A DNA stretch of 64,000 bases from Zerene cesonia (Eukaryota; Arthropoda; Insecta; Lepidoptera; Pieridae): the NCBI RefSeq assembly GCF_012273895.1, contig NC_052111.1, positions 2,666,001 to 2,730,000 of the forward strand, read 5' to 3'. Below, one piece after another: positions 13,001 to 22,512 of the stretch (the first letter of the stretch is position 1; each line of letters starts with the position of its first letter). A program made the translations under genes and the position numbers. A model generated the notes under the pieces. The model worked only from the letters and a program-made list of their open reading frames with translations. It searched no databases and had not been told where the DNA came from.

Positions 13001-15493
13001 TCCTAATTTTGTTAGGTTATTGAGACTACAAGTTGCATCTAATTTGCGCACTCATTGTACTGATTAAATCCTCAAACAGCATTTTAACGAGCAAAAGAGC
13101 GTGAATATATGTAAATTTGATATTATCTCTTTTGTTTTAAATATGCATGTAATATATATTTATGATGAAGATTGAATATAACATATCAATAACATTCGTA
13201 TCACCATATTGACGATAAAATCTACAAATAATATGATCATGTTCTATGTAATATTCTTATACAGAATTTTCTAGAAAATTTTGTAGAAAAGGTTCTTTTT
13301 CTTTTCTTTCTATAATTTCTGTAACTATATTTTTATTCCATTTTATGTTCAGTACGAAAAAAGTTTTATAATTTTCCGGTTATGATAGTTGATTGTAATA
13401 CACTAGCGGTCCACCCCGGCTTCGCTCGTGTTACGTAATTTCTTTCATTATAATATGTGCCCATGTCACTCAGTGAGCTTGCTATACAGTAAGCAATTTA
13501 CTTATTGCTAAATTATTTTTGGAATCGATCAAGCAGTTTTTGTGTGCATTACAAAAGTCCCATGATATTTTGCCTAAGTACAACCTCAGTTGAAACTGCT
13601 TAAAGTTATTATTGATTCAGAACTAACAATCAATAGTTCTAGTCTCTTTGTGCTAAGGAACCGCGTTCTCGAACTTAGTGGCTGCATCAATAGCTCTTCT
13701 ATCTAAGAAATTACTCCTTTGTCAGAGAACAGCGGGAAAGGGCGGGCCCCTTTTTGCAGAAACTTTCTTCCGATCAGGGAGAGTGCTAATGATTCAGTCT
13801 GTTGTTTCATTCCCAAATGTTTATTTGTTTAATTTTGTACTTGTGTACTATATTTGTGGGTAAAACTTTGTTATAGACGCTATAGAGGAAAATTTAATGT
13901 GAAAGTTTGTGTGACCACACCATGCATGCTCCGCGGGTCGGATGTCATTCTACAAGCAGTGGAAGAAGCCACATGCTGCTGTGCTGGTGGTTTGTCAGCT
14001 GATGGGATGTTCGGAGTGGATACAGTGCAATGCCAGGGCGCATGCGCCAATGCACCAGTTATAGTTGTTGATGATGATTACTATGTAAGTGAGGCTGAAT
14101 GCGTGCCAATCTAAATCGAATCAGAGAGATTATCTTGGACTATTGATGGTTAGGCGGTCTGTATCGCGTGTTATGCTCGAATGAATTATCGGAGATGCAG
14201 TTAGAGGCTTAAATATGAATGTACACCCCAGATGATCTGTTTTGATAAGTAAACTTGAATATTTTTAATAGTAAAGCAAAGCTAAATTTTCTAATCTTGA
14301 AATCTATCTAATTCTTTATCATTTAGGAAGACGTAACGGTTTGCGACGTGTATAACATCATTCAAATACTTAAATGTGGTGGCATACCACCATGGGGACC
14401 GCAGTAAGTTTCACAATCTATAATAATATATATAGTATATACTACGCAAAGGTGACTTTTTGACTGACACAGCCGAAACTATTGGACCGATCTGGGTGAA
14501 ATCTGGCATGCAGATAGCCATTATGATGTAGGCCCAAGGGTTAAAATGGAGGATGTAAGTTTGGAGCATGAGAATTTATTTTGACGACACGAACGATGCC
14601 GCGGACAAGAGCTAGCTTGCTACGGTTAGGCAAGATACGCAGGGTCGCATCCTGCCTCGTGATCAAATTTTTTCTATTCTTTCAAAATTTCTCATTTATA
14701 AAGCATTTCAATGCTATAAAACTAAAAATTAAAAAAAAAGAGCTAGCTTTTAAAGAAATGGATTTTTGATATCTGTTATTGTTATCCAGTAAGGCTTCAA
14801 ACTATATGTGTTATGGAAGCTTAAAAGAAGTACTGATGAAAATTGAGTACTAAATTTTACATAACTAAATTATTATATATTTAAAATCCAATGACTCAAC
14901 GATTCAATAAAGACTACAGTTGAAATCTACTTTAAAGTGAGTTATTACATTAATTAATAGAGAAAAATGCGACAATTATTGGATCTTGATAGACCGAGCT
15001 ATTTTGGAGTTTTATATTTCTAAAATGAAAACGCACAGTTCGCTAGCTCCATTTTCATTCAGTTTTCAATTTAAATTTAATTCAATTAAAAAAAGCTACG
15101 GCCCTTTTCGGAACATCCTCGTCAAAAACTCTAAAATGTATTTCCATCGCAAGGTATTAATACAAAATAAATTATATTAGTTATTTTTATTTCAAAGTTA
15201 TAATAGCGTGTGTAAGAAAAGTTATTATACGATAATACAGTTTATTTTTAATATATTAATAGCGTTTAAATCCAGTCTGAGTATAAATTGTGGATGTAAT
15301 GTCCTTACGTCAAAACGGAGTAATATTTCTTGTTTATTGTGAAACGAATTGTTTATATATTTATAGGAGCTGTAGATTTGTTGCTGAGCCTAGTGCAGGT
15401 TTAACGTCGTTATTGGAGTGTCCACCGCCGCCTGGATATTGTATACAACAGGCATTGTGCCCCGCCGCGCCTTCGCAACCAACCAAGAAATAA
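9895..15493 (+). CDS. NDUFV2: Complex I 24 kDa 2Fe-2S subunit (NDUFV2-like), five coding exons
   Basis: Coding exons are 9895-10011, 12518-12705, 13877-14084, 14327-14403 and 15367-15493. They join in frame (intron phases 0, 2, 0, 2) to 238 codons and TAA, close to the roughly 240-250 residues usual for the precursor. The product belongs to the NuoE/NDUFV2 family, which sits in the matrix-facing N module of complex I next to the NDUFV1 FMN subunit and carries the N1a 2Fe-2S cluster. Residues 1 to about 15 are Arg/Ser-rich like a presequence. VHRD (18-21) and PFEFT (30-34) follow, then RQMGWIPISAMHRVAEIL and MRVYEWATFYTM. Ligand motifs are C113-x4-C118 (CVTTPC) and C154-x3-C158 (CQGAC), then DDDYYEDVT, EPSAGLTSL and a proline-rich C-terminus. 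Unusual features are CCC at 135-137, CR in place of the usual GR at 199-200, and several other extra cysteines. An upstream non-coding or short coding exon is possible. Family assignment is very sure; housekeeping copy versus paralogue is open. Confidence 0.93.
10630..10930 (-). mobile_element. Poly(A)-type retroposon copy, minus strand
   Basis: The left end has T-rich sequence then GGGCAACTGA...TCGCCTGATGGTAAGCGATC and ACCACCGCCCATGAA. This is the reverse complement of the 3' end of the copy at 29388-29711. The body ends in GGCCCAATTCGTGCCGAAAC. It sits inside intron 1 of the NDUFV2-like gene. Confidence 0.85.
11941..12312 (+). repeat. Fragments of the MITE-type family in intron 1
   Basis: 11941-11992 matches the sequence at the right edge of the 16722 element (TTTAATTTCTAATTGTGTAA then TACTCGCGT). 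12262-12312 resembles its core (CGTTTCAAACATTTTACAGT). The two pieces are separated by unrelated sequence. Confidence 0.5.
12518..12705 (+). CDS. NDUFV2: NDUFV2-like coding exon 2 (N-terminal helical domain)
   Basis: Residues 40-101 plus two bases of R102. The acceptor is TTGCAG at 12512-12517 and the donor is AAAAG|GTTTGT at 12706. It contains the strongly conserved helical-domain block (QRQMGWIPISAMHRVAEIL, then MRVYEWATFYTM). The usual VYEVATFYTM reads VYEWATFYTM here. C42 and C52 fall where family members normally have other residues. Confidence 0.95.
12706..13876 (+). other. Intron 2 of the NDUFV2-like gene (1.2 kb)
   Basis: Bounded by GTTTGT and TTATAG. It carries one degenerate interspersed element at 13402-13565. 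A 61-codon open frame at 13678-13863 has no family resemblance and lies between two exons that join perfectly without it. Confidence 0.8.
13402..13565 (+). mobile_element. Degenerate interspersed element with TCACTCAGTGA motif
   Basis: Starts ACTAGCGGTCCACCCCGGC, passes CTTCGCTCGTG and ATGTCACTCAGTGA, and ends in an ATCGATCAAGCAGTTTTTG block. It is a relative of 6048-6183 and lies in intron 2. Confidence 0.6.
13877..14084 (+). CDS. NDUFV2: NDUFV2-like coding exon 3 (2Fe-2S binding domain)
   Basis: Completes R102 and codes residues 103-171. The acceptor is TTATAG at 13871-13876 and the donor is TAT|GTAAGT at 14085. It holds all four cluster ligands: C113 and C118 in CVTTPC, and C154 and C158 in CQGAC. 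There are 35 residues between the two pairs, as in the human protein. The stretch at 135-137 is three consecutive cysteines inside an otherwise variable loop. Confidence 0.95.
14327..14403 (+). CDS. NDUFV2: NDUFV2-like coding exon 4
   Basis: Residues 172-196 (EDVTVCDVYNIIQILKCGG, then IPPWGP) plus two bases of Q197. The acceptor is ATTTAG ending at 14326 and the donor is CA|GTAAGT at 14404. It corresponds to the YYEDLT...IP.PGP segment of the family. C177 and C188 are extra cysteines. Confidence 0.93.
14404..15366 (+). other. Intron 4 of the NDUFV2-like gene (1.0 kb)
   Basis: Bounded by GTAAGT and TTATAG. It contains a degenerate interspersed element at 14458-14618; the rest is AT-rich. Intron 3 (14085-14326, 242 bases, GTAAGT to ATTTAG) contains nothing else. 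Confidence 0.75.
14458..14618 (+). mobile_element. Degenerate interspersed element in intron 4
   Basis: Has TGACTGACACAGCC, a GGACCGATCTGGGTGAAATC block, TGGCATGCAGATAGCCATTA, and a CCGCGGACAAGAGCTAGCT end. This is the order seen in common lepidopteran elements that end in a GCGGAC...AGCTAG motif. Confidence 0.65.
15367..15493 (+). CDS. NDUFV2: NDUFV2-like terminal coding exon 5
   Basis: Completes Q197 and codes residues 198-238 and TAA. The acceptor is TTATAG ending at 15366. SCRFVAEPSAGLTSL matches the family's GRF.CEP.GGLTSL block. The tail is proline- and cysteine-rich (ECPPPPGYCIQQALCPAAP) and ends in KK, whereas the usual ending is a short GPGFGVQAGL-like sequence, so the C-terminus is longer and divergent. 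Confidence 0.93.
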
Positions 15494-15542
15494 ATATATT
15501 TTCATAGCGAATGAACTGTGCAACAGATTATTTTATCTTGGT

Positions 15543-15548
15543 AATAAA
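15543..15548 (+). terminator. Polyadenylation signal AATAAA of the NDUFV2-like gene
   Basis: AATAAA lies about 50 bases after the stop codon. A second AATAAA overlaps the stop itself (15489-15494) but is too close to be the preferred signal. No transcript evidence is available here. Confidence 0.5.
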
Positions 15549-15549
15549 T

Positions 15550-18240
15550 GCATGATTAATTGTACCATGTTACATTCTGTTCTTTCTATATTTTATTTTA
15601 CTTATATAAAATTATAATATTACTGAAACACGCGGATTTAATTCACGCTTTCGCAGTTGAGGCGAAACTATTTGAAGATGATAGAAATATGATAGAAATT
15701 TTATATATTGAGAAATAATTATTTGACGAACTTTTATGTGTTCTCCTAAACTGTTTATTAAATATTTTTCGATCTTATTCACGGTTTTTTTATTATTACG
15801 ATTGACTTGCTAACATTAGAGTAAAGACAAAAACTTGGACATTTATTTAATATTAATAGAGCAAAGCGGCAAGTGGGATTGTTCCCCGAAGGCGAATTTT
15901 CGACTTTCCTGCTTCTATGAATTAGCGCAATTAGGTTGCTACGTGGCTTGGTTTCTTATTCATTTTAAGGCTTCCGCTATAATGCTACGTAATCTCGTTT
16001 CATTAAGTAGCCTTGTATTTATGTCTGCTTTCGATTTTTCAATAAAGCTTTTCTGTATGAGTAGTAACTATAAGATATTATATACATTAGTTATTTATTT
16101 GTACTTATATACTCATTGATATAAAAAGTATATTTATTACGATTTAAATCCATAAGTACTATAAAACGTCTTTCATTACTCTGAGATAACTCTTTTATCC
16201 GGGTTAGTTATATTAAATAAATCTAAATCAGTAACATTAATACAGAATCATCCTAATTTAAGATTGGTCATTCCATACGCCTTTGATGACAATAGGAAGT
16301 TCATACCTACAGGGGAAACATAAAGTCACTTCACAAAAACGACAAATATAAACAAAAAGAAAAACACAAAAGAAAATCCATTGTGGCGTACAAGCTTATT
16401 CTTATAAGGATCTTAACACACTGTTTTCAGGATAAAATTAACATAAATATATGCAATGAATGGCGTTATCGTCTCGTCGAAATTTTACTCCCCCGTATTC
16501 AAATATTAGCTATAAACTTTCTTCGTTTAAATAACAATGTTTGGATTTTATATTTTCTTTGTAATGATGTTTTAATGTGTTTGGATTTGTACATTTTTCA
16601 GAGATGTTGTGATTTTATGTTGTTTCTGTTTTAAGATTGATTTAGATTCATCTTATATTTATTGAATAACTTTTATAATTTCAATCAGAAACAAACTTAT
16701 AATATAAATGAAAATAGATTTAGAAATTAAAAACTTTTTAACGGATTTTAAACGCCATTTATTCATTATATTATTCACCCGACGTTTCGAACACTTTACA
16801 GCGAGCGTGGTCACGGGGAGACTGTCTGACTGTCTCAGTCTAAAAAGTTTTTAATTTCTTAATATGTAATACTCGCGTGAAATCAAACACAAGAAAATAC
16901 TATGAAAATAAGTCAAGTGCCGTGACCGCTTCTTTTGTGTAGTGATTAATGCATAAGCACGAAGTTCTTCATCTCAGTGGTATAAAAGCCTGACCAGCAC
17001 ACTGTCTGGAAATTTTCTCTTTTTTACCCCACACGAAGGAACGGTACTTCTTAAAATATAAACGAATCATAGTATCTGGCTTATCTGAAATTTTTTGAAT
17101 AACAGCATCAACATATCAATAGTCTATCACTGATCAAATAATTAACCGATGTAAACGCTCGTAATTAGACAACCAATCAAAGCATCAATATCGGAACTAA
17201 TCAAGCATGTAGTAAAACAAAGTAAGATTAAACGTAATCTCGATTGTTAGCGATCGATAATTACATGTAACGTGATAAGTGGAGGTATTTGTAGTGGCTC
17301 AAGTGGGGTCAAGAGAAGTAAATCTTTGGGCGAGTCTCCGATCGCTTACCCCCGGGACAAGATCGTCCCGTAATTAAGCAGTTCCCGGCAATCACAAGCG
17401 ATATTATCTACACCGCAAACTTTAATTACAGGTGAAACTATCTCTTACCGACAATGAGAATTGTTTGGCAATTGCTTGAAGTGGACGGTGATATCTTTCT
17501 CGTTTGTTGCATTAGTTTAATTACTCGTTTATTTATGTTTATTAGAAGCAGGATAATTATGCAGTTGTGAAGTTTGTTTTTTCGTACGTTTGAACTTATC
17601 CATGATTCAGTTAAGCGGTATTAATTAATAAAATTATGTTATTGCTCCTATAAGTTATTTATATTTTACAAGTCTTGTTAAATTTATACTTTAGATGCGA
17701 ACATCATCTAAATAATTGAATAAAAAAAATATGTGATAAGTAGTTATGATTATCCTAGTCTGAAAACATAACTATATTAAAACTTATTTTTTCCACGAAT
17801 TAGTACTTAATTAAGACTTAATAAAAAAACCGTGAATTAAAACCATAACCAGCCTCGAAATTATCGTCAATGTTGCATACGAGAGGTATGTGTAAACAGT
17901 GGGACTGCTACGAAATTTCAATATAAAACTGAAGTCTGTCAAAACGTTGAATAATTTCAGTACATTCCTCGGCTATGGCAAATAAAACGTCCGAATGTTC
18001 GGCGGTGTAACGAGATAATGCGGTAGTTAATGTCTGTACCGGAAGCCATGGCTGCTTTGTTATTGCTTTAGGAAGCTGACTTACATTTTACAACTCAATT
18101 CACATTCAAAATTATGCTAATTCTATTTTTGGTCAGGAATTTTGTGTACTTTCTACTACAGTGGGTTTAGTATTGAAACGTATACAATATTTCATTCGAT
18201 TGAGACAAATTTTCGAGATGAGTAATATCTTCTATCTCCT
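15550..18240. other. Gene-free region downstream of the NDUFV2-like gene
   Basis: AT-rich intergenic DNA holding the MITE at 16722-16859. Open frames of 60-94 codons here look like chance. The short GC-richer stretch at about 17280-17400 has no recognised content. Confidence 0.55.
16722..16859 (+). mobile_element. 138-bp MITE with perfect 19-bp terminal inverted repeats
   Basis: The left end AGAAATTAAAAACTTTTTA (16722-16740) is the exact reverse complement of 16841-16859. The core reads ACCCGACGTTTCGAACACTT then TACAGCGAGCGTGGTCACGG. It has no coding capacity, so any mobilisation would need a transposase encoded elsewhere. Family members in this window are at 313-451, 20968-21114 and as fragments at 11941-12312. 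Confidence 0.8.
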
Positions 18241-18241
18241 T

Positions 18242-18418
18242 TCTATACATATAATTCACGTGTCGCAATATTAGTCACCATAATCCTCCGAAACGTCTGG
18301 ACCGTTTATTACAAAATTTAGTGTGTATATCAGTTAGGTCTAAGAATCAGCCAACATCTATTTTACATACCCCTTAATGTTAAGAATAAGGCAGAAAAGT
18401 GTTTGTCGGGTCAGAGAG
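18242..18418 (+). mobile_element. Interspersed element ending in CGGGTCAG
   Basis: Runs from a CTATACATATAATTCACGTG head through CCTCCGAAACGTCTGGACCG and GCCAACATCTATTTTACATA to a GTTTGTCGGGTCAG end. The same order is found at 27160-27330. Confidence 0.7.
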
Positions 18419-18530
18419 TTAATAAATAAAATTTTCAATGCTGTCATAGTTGCCTGGGAGAAATGCTGCTGAGCGATAAGGCAGCTAATCTGTACATTTT
18501 TTTTTTTTGTTAAATGAAGTGTTATTAGGT

Positions 18531-18902
18531 ACTAGCTTTTCGCCCGCGGCTTCGCCCGCGTAGAATTCGCTTATATTGCGTGACATGGTAAGGAGCATTT
18601 TCTTCGCATTAAAAAGTATGGTTTGTTCTTTCACGTTGTTCACGTTTGTTCACGTTTAGCTCCATCTACATACCAAGTTTCATCAAAATCGGTTTGACAA
18701 TAATGAACTTTCATACAAACTTTCCCCCTCTTTCAACTCTTTCTACCCTTTTTTCGCGATAAAAAGTATCCTATGTCCTTTCCCAAGTTCAGTTCTATCT
18801 TCATACCAAATTTTGTCAAAATCGGTTCAGTGGTTTAGGCGTGAAAGCGTAACAGACAGACAGACAGACAGAGTTACTTTCGCATTTATAATATTAGTAG
18901 GG
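18531..18902 (+). mobile_element. Hairpin-ended element (GCCCGCGGCTTCGCCCGCG head)
   Basis: Starts ACTAGCTTTTCGCCCGCGGC, continues with two AAATCGGTT-type blocks and a (CAGA)n run, and ends CGCATTTATAATATTAGTAGG-like. The right edge is followed by a second GACTAGTAGGGA. It is the longest and best-kept copy of this layout in the window. Confidence 0.85.
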
Positions 18903-20967
18903 ACTAGTAGGGAAGTAGGGATATAACAGATTCAATAGCAATAACTGTGTTGATGATAACATGTTTATATTATTTTTGTAAAATCACGTCTGGCAGCAAA
19001 TTTAATGTTACATTTGAATGTCATTGATTTCCTATTTCGGAATACAAACGCTACTTTCTTTTATTTATACCGAAACCCAGACTCATTGAACCATTTAAGC
19101 TGCGTAAAGAGTTCTCCGTAGAAAATATCCCACAGAGATCTAAGAAAAATACTCACAAAAAGGTACAAATGCCGCTCTGCTGTTTCATTTGAACCAACAC
19201 ATTATTTGTTATTACGAGTTTTCTGAGTGACGGTTCTTTAATAAAAATTAACTTTTATACCTTGTTATTACCGTGAGAAATAATGTGTACATACGTAAGA
19301 CGACGAATATTGTATGTAGATAAACAAATCTTAAAATAATATGTATAAAATATTTTAATTACTTCTATGTTTTAATAGCCTTCCTATTAAAGTACAATAA
19401 TTTTATATCGTGATTTGTTCAACAGCGAGATAATGTAGTAAAAGGTGTTAAATGGTAAATCAAATTGATAAGAGTTGGGTAACGTTTCTACCGTAAATTT
19501 CGGTATAGAGGATTATATACATACAATACGTTATAGAAGATTATTATGCTATAATAAATTATATTATATTTTAGAGTCACGTGTTAGAGTACTGGATACC
19601 TACCTACATACTTTATTGTTCTTAAACTTCTAGTTCAAGTTCTTTACATCCACAATTTTATCACATTCCCTTTTATAAATAATGAAAAGGCATTCGCAGT
19701 GTTAACTTTGTCATATAATTTAGTATTCTGAAGACGCCTACACGTTGACGTCTCCTTGCTTTCATTAAATGGTTATATTTCTGTAGTATAACGATAAAAT
19801 ACATTTGTAATATTATGTTGTCAACATATTGTATACGAATGTCGACTAAGCGAACCTTAGAAATCTATGAAGCGAAACGCTGCCTTCCCATTGTATGCTG
19901 ATAAGACGAATATGATTTATGGGAACGAACATAAAATTCACGAGAGATTCATACATAGAGATCATAAAATTTAGACGAGTGATTTATATGGTAAAGTTTT
20001 AGGCAATCGCCTCGTTTTCTGTGACGCGTTTTTTCGAGGGCATTGTTCATCGTTAATCTTGGAAACAAAAACAGCAAGTTTGGCGGCGGCGCGTCTGCTC
20101 TGGCCATAATTTAGCTGAAACAAGTGCGCACGACATGCGGCCGTGATAGTTTTCTACGTACTTTCCATAGAAATCATTAGCATAGCCGCATGGAAGGAGT
20201 TAAGTTTCGTAGATTGTTATGGAAATAGTTTACTAACAGTAGTTTTAACAATGGTCTGTTTGTATTGTAGATTCGAAATTTTGATAATAAGCGATTTTAT
20301 TGATCAGAAATATGTTTTGACTAGCCTTATCTCATCTTATCGTTTGATTTTAATCTACCCTTATAAAGTACTTACTATATGAAGTTATAATATTTCATAA
20401 CATTTTGCTAAAATTTAATTTTTAGGTTCTGCTATTCGCTGCTATAGACCCCGGTAATGTTCTCCGCCATTCTTCATCCATTCGCTATTGCATCCCTTGA
20501 ACGTTCAGGTGTTGGCCAATTATTACCCGAATCCATAATCTTAAATTTGGCCACAAAACATTAAAAAAACGAAAAGGCGACTCTGAAGCGGACCCCCGTC
20601 ACGAATATTTATTTTGAATATAAAATTTTGTCCATGGTGTTCATTTAGCTTATTTATTCATTCAGCTGTTTTATTTAAATCTATAACAAATTTTTGGTCA
20701 AAATGCCACATTTCACCTATATTAGAATGTTTACTACACATACTTTATGATTAATACCATTCTATTTTAGCACTTAAAAAATCATTTTACGAGACATAAT
20801 GTTGATTTTATAACCGAAAGTACATGGAAACTTATTTACGATGCCTACCATTATCCTTTTAATAAACCTGAATAATATATGACGATAAATTCAAAAGGCT
20901 GTAGACTTTCACTTCTAGGGAATAGTATACTTAATTTTCAAGGTCAGTTATATTTTAATAAGCTTAC
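18903..20967. other. Gene-free region
   Basis: AT-rich. It contains one GC-richer spot at about 20030-20160 with TTTGGCGGCGGCGCGTCTGC. No gene is recognised. Confidence 0.5.
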
Positions 20968-21114
20968 ATATACATAGAAATTTTTAAACGGATTGGTGAC
21001 TGGGAGAGTCCCCGTGACCACGCTCGCTGTAAAGTGTTCGAAACGTCGGGTTAATAATATAATGATTAAATCGCATTTAAAATCCGTTTAAAAGTCCTTA
21101 ATTTCTATATGTAT
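20968..21114 (-). mobile_element. MITE copy, reverse orientation
   Basis: The core is the reverse complement of the 16722 element (TCCCCGTGACCACGCTCGCT then GTAAAGTGTTCGAAACGTCG). The ends TACATAGAAATTTTTAAACG and the 3' AATCCGTTTAAAAG...AATTTCTATATG are imperfect inverted repeats. Confidence 0.75.
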
Positions 21115-22302
21115 AATATTTTATTATTAAAAATATGTCTTTAAAGTAGCATTGAAGGTAATTAAATAGCAAGGATAAATGGCAAGTGATACAACGGAAT
21201 GTATCCTGATAATGTTATAAATGCGAATAAAAACTAATGAAGAGTAGAGTAAAGATAGTTAGTTATTCCAATAATATCTCAAGAACGGTTGAACGGATTA
21301 GTGATTGGATTGAAAACTTGGAAGAAGTAGAATAGGATAATAACTTTTAAAGTTTGAAATTTAAAATAATGTCCTGGCTGAGAAGGGGCGAGCAGATGGT
21401 GATTTATATAAATGTTTGTTTTTACAATTTATATAAAAACTTGTTTTGAACACAGACCTCGACTAGACTTGACGTTTTTACTTTTTTGAGGCGATTTAAT
21501 ATTTTAAATGATTGATTTTCTCTATTTTAAAATTTTAAAGTACAGAGGATGTAAGTTACATTAGTAATTTTATCACAATGTATTTGGGTATAGTGACGAA
21601 TATATAATAAATCGATTCCGTATAAATGAGCTAAAGAGCATCTGCTCCAAAAATTATTCATCCATCCAATTTAAGACCGCACCAACCGCTCCTTAACCTC
21701 GTTTTTATACTTTGTTGTAATAGCAGCAACAGAAATACATAATTTCTGATAATTTCAACTGATCAACTATCACGGTTCATAAAATATAGCCTGGTCACAG
21801 ATGGATGGACGAACATTTATATTTAAAAATACAAGTGTACCTAAATAAATGCCTACTTATTTTTTTTCACTTTAAAATTAATTGAGCGCATCAAAATTCC
21901 GCTTACAATGTGAAATAAAAATCAGCTGATATTTAAGTAGATGCTCTCATATTTTGTAATAAAGTCTAAAGGTCTGTAGGCTAATTTACTTGTGCCCATT
22001 AAAGTGCAAACGCGGGTTTCGGGTGAAAATTGATGAGACCCTGTACGAGCTATCGATCAAGATTTGTATCCCAATTCTCTTAAAACTTAAGTAAGTCTAG
22101 CAAATTGAATAACACATTTGTTATTTGCTGATAGCTTAGAAACTGAAGCGATAAGGCTGAAGGCTTTTAATATTACTTAAGACTGGAAGATAACTATGTA
22201 AATGATGTCAATCAATTTACAATAGATTTGTTTAATATTCGATAAAAATTACAAATAAAACATGTAGTTACCACACGAAATTTGTATTTTTAGTATTTTT
22301 TA
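21115..22302. other. Gene-free region with element remnants
   Basis: Contains a degenerate remnant at 21263-21370 (TCTCAAGAACGGTTGAACGG). A second lies at 21622-21815 (TCCGTATAAATGAGCTAAAG), resembling the one at 32508-32745. Otherwise AT-rich. Confidence 0.5.
21622..21815 (+). repeat. Degenerate copy of the TCCGTAC-type repeat
   Basis: TCCGTATAAATGAGCTAAAG then a CCATCCAATTTAAGACCGCA block and AGATGGATGGACGAAC. The same motif order occurs at 32508-32745. Confidence 0.6.
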
Positions 22303-22512
22303 TTACGCAAATATTGTGCTTTTTTGTGCCATCGTCGGTAAAGATGGCGGTAGGTCAGATGACCAGATGAGGGTAAGCGTTACCACTGCCTCTACAAATG
22401 ACAAATTTAAATGATATGGGATAAAAAGAGGGGACAACGAGGGGAATAAAGGAAAGGACTGGAAAGCATATGGAAAAAGATATGGGCCTCCGGTGTTTTG
22501 TGCATGCTTCAT
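22303..22512 (-). mobile_element. Degraded poly(A)-type retroposon copy
   Basis: Contains GGTAAGCGTTACCACTGCC, GGAATAAAGGAAAGGACTGG and AAAGATATGGGCCTCCGGTG. It aligns in order with the body of the copies at 10630 and 48764. The minus-strand open frame across it is repeat-derived. Confidence 0.65.

Noticed and set aside
13678..13863. 61-codon frame just before exon 3
   Set aside because: It lies in intron 2. Exons 2 and 3 join in phase (AG|A) and reproduce the family alignment without it.
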